Below are positions 38,301 to 44,300 of a DNA stretch of 64,000 nucleotides, piece by piece. The DNA is taken from NCBI GenBank assembly GCA_039566865.1, contig CM076953.1, positions 6,324,001 through 6,388,000 of the forward strand, given 5' to 3'. A program made the position numbers and the translations under genes. Position 1 is the stretch's first letter, and the number at the start of each line of letters is the position of its first letter. The stretch comes from Aurelia coerulea (taxonomy: Eukaryota > Cnidaria > Scyphozoa > Semaeostomeae > Ulmaridae). The notes below the pieces were generated by a model that searched no databases, had not been told where the DNA came from, and saw nothing but the letters and a program-made list of their open reading frames with translations.

Positions 38301-41300
38301 TTACTTACCATTTTTGGACTGAGACACTGGGCAGGAGCAGGATGATGCCCCAGCTGATGGTATTTGTTCAGGCCAAAGCTGTAAACTTGTCCCATCTGAT
38401 CAAGTATGAGTGTGTGGTCATTGGCGGTTGAAACTGCCGTGCAAAGTACTCCATGTAAGGAACTTATCTGCTTCGGGCGTAGGATCGTTTGTTCATGGCC
38501 TAAACCAAGACGACCACCCCTTCCTTGTCCGCAGATAAAGATGCCACCATCCTCGCAGAGAAATACAGTATGAAACTTGCTAACGGCAACCTGAAATTTG
38601 ATATTATTTCATTTAATATATTGGTACAGAACAGTTTTTTCTCGTAAAAAGTGAACTGGGTATTGCCTTAGGAATTCCCAGGATATTTATGGCTAAGTTT
38701 CCCTGCGCTTCCAGGGGAAAAAGATCCGGATTCGGAACAAAATTCCTTGGCAAACTGTCGGCAAAAGTAGCTAGGAAATTTCTAGAAAACCTGGGACAAC
38801 AGAGATAGCTAGGAAACGGAGCAAAATTCCTAAAAAATCTAGGTAAAATGTTTGGTCTACCGCTTTTCCTGCAAACATTAATGTATTGTATTATATGTGA
38901 CACGTTTCTCGGCTTACTTCATTTGGGTCACCCGGTAAAAAGATGGGATATGGCACGATGAAGCATCAATCTGAAGGTGTTGTGGCGCAGTAGTATAATC
39001 CTCTGACATTGCATCCAGAACAGTCAGGTGGACCGGGTTCGATCCCAGGTAGAGCCCCATCACATCTGCGTCATGACAAGGGGTCGCGGACTCGATTAGG
39101 CCTATTCTACTTCTGCGATCCCAGCGCTTGGCACTAAAAAACGCAACTTCACCTTCACCAATCATTTCTGCAAATATACTATGGATTTAGCTAAAATCTT
39201 TCGTAGTACGAGAACAATCCCTACACGCCTCAAAACGCCTTTTGAGTGTGGTATTCTAGGGTAACTTTGGGGTAAAATGCAATAGGTAGGGCGTAAAATT
39301 TGGATGAATTTTGCTAAAATCTCTATTTACAGTTGTCCTCTCGTTGTAGCCGCTCGAACTAAACTCCTTGATATAGTGAATGTTGATTGATCAGTTCAGG
39401 GCCTGCTGTTTTCCAACAATAAACACTACCCATTTTACTACAGCCTACCCACTTAGACGGTAACCTCATTACATAAGTACCCTCTAGTTACGCTCATCTA
39501 ATTTAGTTGAATTGTCGTTGTAGTTGTCGCCCCACTGAGGCTACACTCCACTCTGTCACTCCACTTGTCATTCTACACTTCTCTGTTCACCGAAGAGCCA
39601 TCATCAAGTCAAAGAGCACAGAGAAACGAGAGACTCCAGGTAATAAGTCTACTCAGACGGATTATATGTTCGTAGGCTATCGCTATTGATAGACTGATGG
39701 ACGCTATAACTGGAGCGACAACAACAACATCAATTCACTTCAACTAGATGAGCTTAAATCGAGGGTCCTTGTGTAGTGAGGCTATGGCCCTGCATACCGT
39801 CAGCCAGTAACCGTGGGTTTGCAGGGGTAAAGTGGGTAGGCATTGGCTCAGGAAGAAAGTCTCCCGTTACCTGCTTTATGCTACATTTCTGTGACCATAA
39901 ACTTTCTACCAATTCAGGATTTTCTCTGCTTTTTGTATCTGGTTGTCCAAGAGTCAAGTTTGCATTGTTTCCCCACATATACACATCAGATTGATGCCCT
40001 GTCGATAGCAAAAATAATCATCATGCCTCGCTATTTTGGATGTGACATACCTCAATATGACTCAACTTGAAGGTACAATCTTAAAGGGGCTCCGTCGCCA
40101 AAAAATAAACAAATTCGTAAACTCACAGGAGTCACCAATTATCCATTATTCATCCATTATATTCTGCAGTTTGTTTGGTGGCTTCACCCAAGCCACCAAA
40201 AAGTGACCATTGAAAATCCAATCGTAGAAGATATGAATGTTTGGTTTGTTCCTTAGTGAAATACAATGATTTATGTCCAAACAGCAACTTTCATTTTGAA
40301 AAAAATATGAAAATCCTATGTGATATTACCATTCAAAAAACTGCAAAAATCATCGTTTTGTTTACATTTTGGAGACGGAGTCCCTAAACTTGCTTTAGAA
40401 TGTAAGATTCAGAAAATGCGAATTAAGTGGTTGAATTATATCGTAAATCCTCGATTAAGGTAACTGTAACCCTTCAGAGAAAAATTGATTTCTTGTTTTG
40501 GTCATGATCTGCTGGATTCAGTATTTGAGTACCGATTTACCAACTCACTTCCAGATATTGCCATAACTACTTGAAAATTTGAGCATTTTAAAAGGAGCTG
40601 TAATGCTGTTTCTCAAAGCTTGCAGGAATAGACACTGGGTGATTAAAGCAAAATCATTTGACCTGGCCTGCGGGCAGACTCTATTGATATCTTTTCAAAG
40701 AGGTTCCTTCTTCTACAGTATCTCTCTCCTCCTATCTTTTCAGAGAGGTTCCTTCTCCTATCTCTCTCCTTCTATCTTCTCAGAGAGATTCCTTCTCCTA
40801 TCTCTCTCCTATCTTTTCAGAGAGGTTCCTCAACCTACCAGAAGAATTGAAAAGAAATCAGTAAAGTCTGCACGAAGGCTAACTCGACCTTGCATCTACA
40901 TTCATAACATCCTGTGCTGCTATTTCATTCAAGCTACCACCTTCGAATAAGCCTCCCCTTCGGATAAGCCCCACTTAATCACTAATAACGAAAAAGAAGC
41001 CCCCTCTAATAACCCCATTGTGGTATATGAATTCCACAAAATGTTATACTTTACACAAGTCTATACATCGTTTGTCTTGGTATCATGTTCATTGTCATTA
41101 TAGTTCAATGCATATTTCCAATGAAACAAAATTGATCTGTTTTTATTTTACTCCAGAACTTTTCCGCTAGAATTGCAGTATGTCATCAAACATCTACCGC
41201 ATCCGCATTATCTAATAAGTAATGTGTTTGAACTTTCCGAATATCAGGCATGCAATAAAAACATAACATTTCTCGCTTGTTCTCACAACTCAAAGCAAAC

Positions 41301-44300
41301 AACTATTGGTCTCTTCGACAATAAGATCAGGGGCCTGGGTCCAACAGTCCGTATATCACAACAAAAATTCTCCCTAGAATAACTTTCCATTCAAAAATCA
41401 ATTTTTACAAATAAGCCCCCAGGGGATTATTCGAGGATTTTTTCACAAATTGGCTCTTTGCAACAGTAATGCTTTCGTGTGATTTTTCTTTGTTGCAGAA
41501 TTTTCGGACAACAAAAAATTTCTGTCACTAAAATTTTCAGATATTCGAAATGTAAGAAAATATTGTCGTCTGAAACTTTTATGCTTAATATATCTCTCTA
41601 TCAATTACCTTTCTTTGTGAATTTGTCATCTGAAAATTCACTTGTCTTATCTCCAAGGATTGCAACAAAGTTCAAGGGGAACTTCCCTTTATCCCTCGTT
41701 CCACTGACTCTGCCAAAGCCCCATCCTGTTGCATTGTATTCTTTCAAGATGTCTACGAGGTCATCAATTTCAAGTGACAATTCTCCTGGCTCTGAAGCGT
41801 GATAAGGAAGGATAACTCTTCCGAGTTTTATTTTATCTCCTGCAAATAACAAGCAGAAATTATGAGACTGCAGCCTTATCAATAATATATGATCTCATGA
41901 TACATCAATGCAAGACAAGTCAAGTGCACGCATACAGTATAAAATGATCATTTGTGCATAAAAAAAACTTCCTTGACTTTACAACTTCTTACAGGAGCTG
42001 GGTCAAGCAAAGTAAACAAACTTCTTTCAAAGCAACAATTTAACAGTCTTTGACAGACCATATCACACAGAGTTTACACTAATTTTGTCAAAACGAAAAT
42101 GCTATTTGGAAGATGGACTTTTGAATTTCGTACAGAAACAAACAAAACCTTCGTATGTTGTAAGATTACAGAGATGTCGCTGGATTTCCAAGAGTACCTT
42201 TATTGTGGATTCATTCCATTCACCAAAATCTGCACAGAATCAAATGGACACGTGCAGAAAATAATATAGATTTCTGAGATGATGTGTTTGTTTATTTTTT
42301 TTTTCTTTTTCGTATATCCTTTTGAATTTTAATTTACAGCCCAAGCTAGATAAGCTCAGCTTTTTTTGGGTCGTGTAGAATACATCTATTTTTATCTTAC
42401 ATTGTATTAGGTTGTTGTATTCTGTGAACAAAATTGAATTGAATTGTTCATGGTTATGTGAACCAGCCCCTTTAACAATTACTTTTAGGCTTCACTAAAA
42501 ATTCAAAGCTTTACACTGGTTTATCATGAACATATAGCCTTCTCTTCTATCATCAACACCCTCCTCAACAAATACAGTTTACCTACTCTTGAGTGTTTTT
42601 GCCCTCTGTGAATCTAAATGAACTAGCTTGAGCGGACTTGCACCATCTCTGTCACTGACTGCAAAGTCAAGACCATTCTGAAAGATGGAAGAGATCATTC
42701 TTTTGAATAGAATTTGCAAGCACCTGATAACAGAGTATCATGAGCCAACTTCACTTACAGTCACATTTGCAACAAAATTTCATGATTAGTGTATGACGTA
42801 ACATCACCCTGGGGGCAAGGTTGAGAATTTCAAATTTCCCACCTTTCATACAATCATTATCCAAAACACATGGCGCATTAATATTTAGCACCCAAAGTAT
42901 AGTTTTGTGCTAAATCTGAGTTTGCATCCAAATTACCACTGAAAAAAGCTGAAAAATTTCAATAATGATGCCTGTACGAAAATACAAGGCCAATAATGAT
43001 GGCCACCTTGTTATAGCCTGGAATAGCCTTGCTGTAACCTTGTAAATGGCTTGAAAAATGCTTTGCCTTGTAGAAGCGTTGTGGAAACCTTGTGTTAGAC
43101 TGGTTGCAGCTTGGAATCTTACTGATAGCCTTGGTCATAATCCCCTCTACAAGGCTAAAACATTTTTGTGGCCACAATAAGTCAAAATTTGATGGACAGT
43201 CTTCTTCTTTTCTTCTTCTTTTCTTGGGAAAATTTACATTTTCATATTATCAGAGCCGTCTTGGCATACAATAGTTTCTTTTTCCTTCCAACCTTTTAAA
43301 GACTGATTCAGATAACCTTCATGACTTATAGAAAACTTATTCCAAACAATAACATTGCACTAAAAATGCAAGCTTGTAGATATATTTACAATACCTTAGA
43401 CCTGGGTTACACAATGCTGGATTGCTTTTTGCATTGGATTGGTTTCAACCCATCTTTGTCAAAATCGCAAGCAGTTGTATGATACCGGATTGCCATGAAC
43501 CCATTTTTTATTGCAATTACACGACACTAAGTCACCTTCCACTGCAAAGTCTATATCTATTGTCTTTGACATGGGAAGCCCAAATGGCAGGCCTGCCAAA
43601 TGGAGTGGGGCCACACTGGATTGGTGTAGTTACACAAGACGGAAAGTGGAGCGGAGTGAATAGGATTGATTTTCACCTTATTCCAAAAGTTGTGTACATA
43701 CCTGCAGCAAAAGGACTGCACAATGAATATTCCCATAATACAAACTTCTATGAAGACTGTTCCATCCAGATTCAAAATCTTTCAATCCAATTTCAACTCC
43801 ACATTGATTTATCAACCATTCTGCAACATCATATTTTCCACAGGAAACTGCTATGTGCAATGCATTTCTGAAATGAAACAATTTGTAATATATCTTTTAG
43901 CTTTGCTATTACATGGACATAATTGACTACATTTGCCATGACTGTCTTCCATCTTCGAACAAATGCATGGCCGTTGAGAGCTAGCTCAGGCCCCAGAGTG
44001 ATTTCACAATGGGGCCCCAAGGAAAATTTTCTCTGACCATGCCTTTCACACTCTCAGAAAATGGGGAAACGCCCTTTTGAAGAAATAATGAGCTTTGATA
44101 AATTTCTCAGATTTCCATGTCAAAGTCTTCCATCTCAAGGACATCATCTTTGTCGGCAATCGAAATATCAGTAATAAATCTATATCTTTTGGCAGCTTTT
44201 CATGTTCACTAAATTAGTAATTGTGTCCTATCCTCACACTAAAGATACTTGAGCGCAGCCTATCGCAAGTTGCTGTTCTCCTCATAAAGTTGTTGGAATA

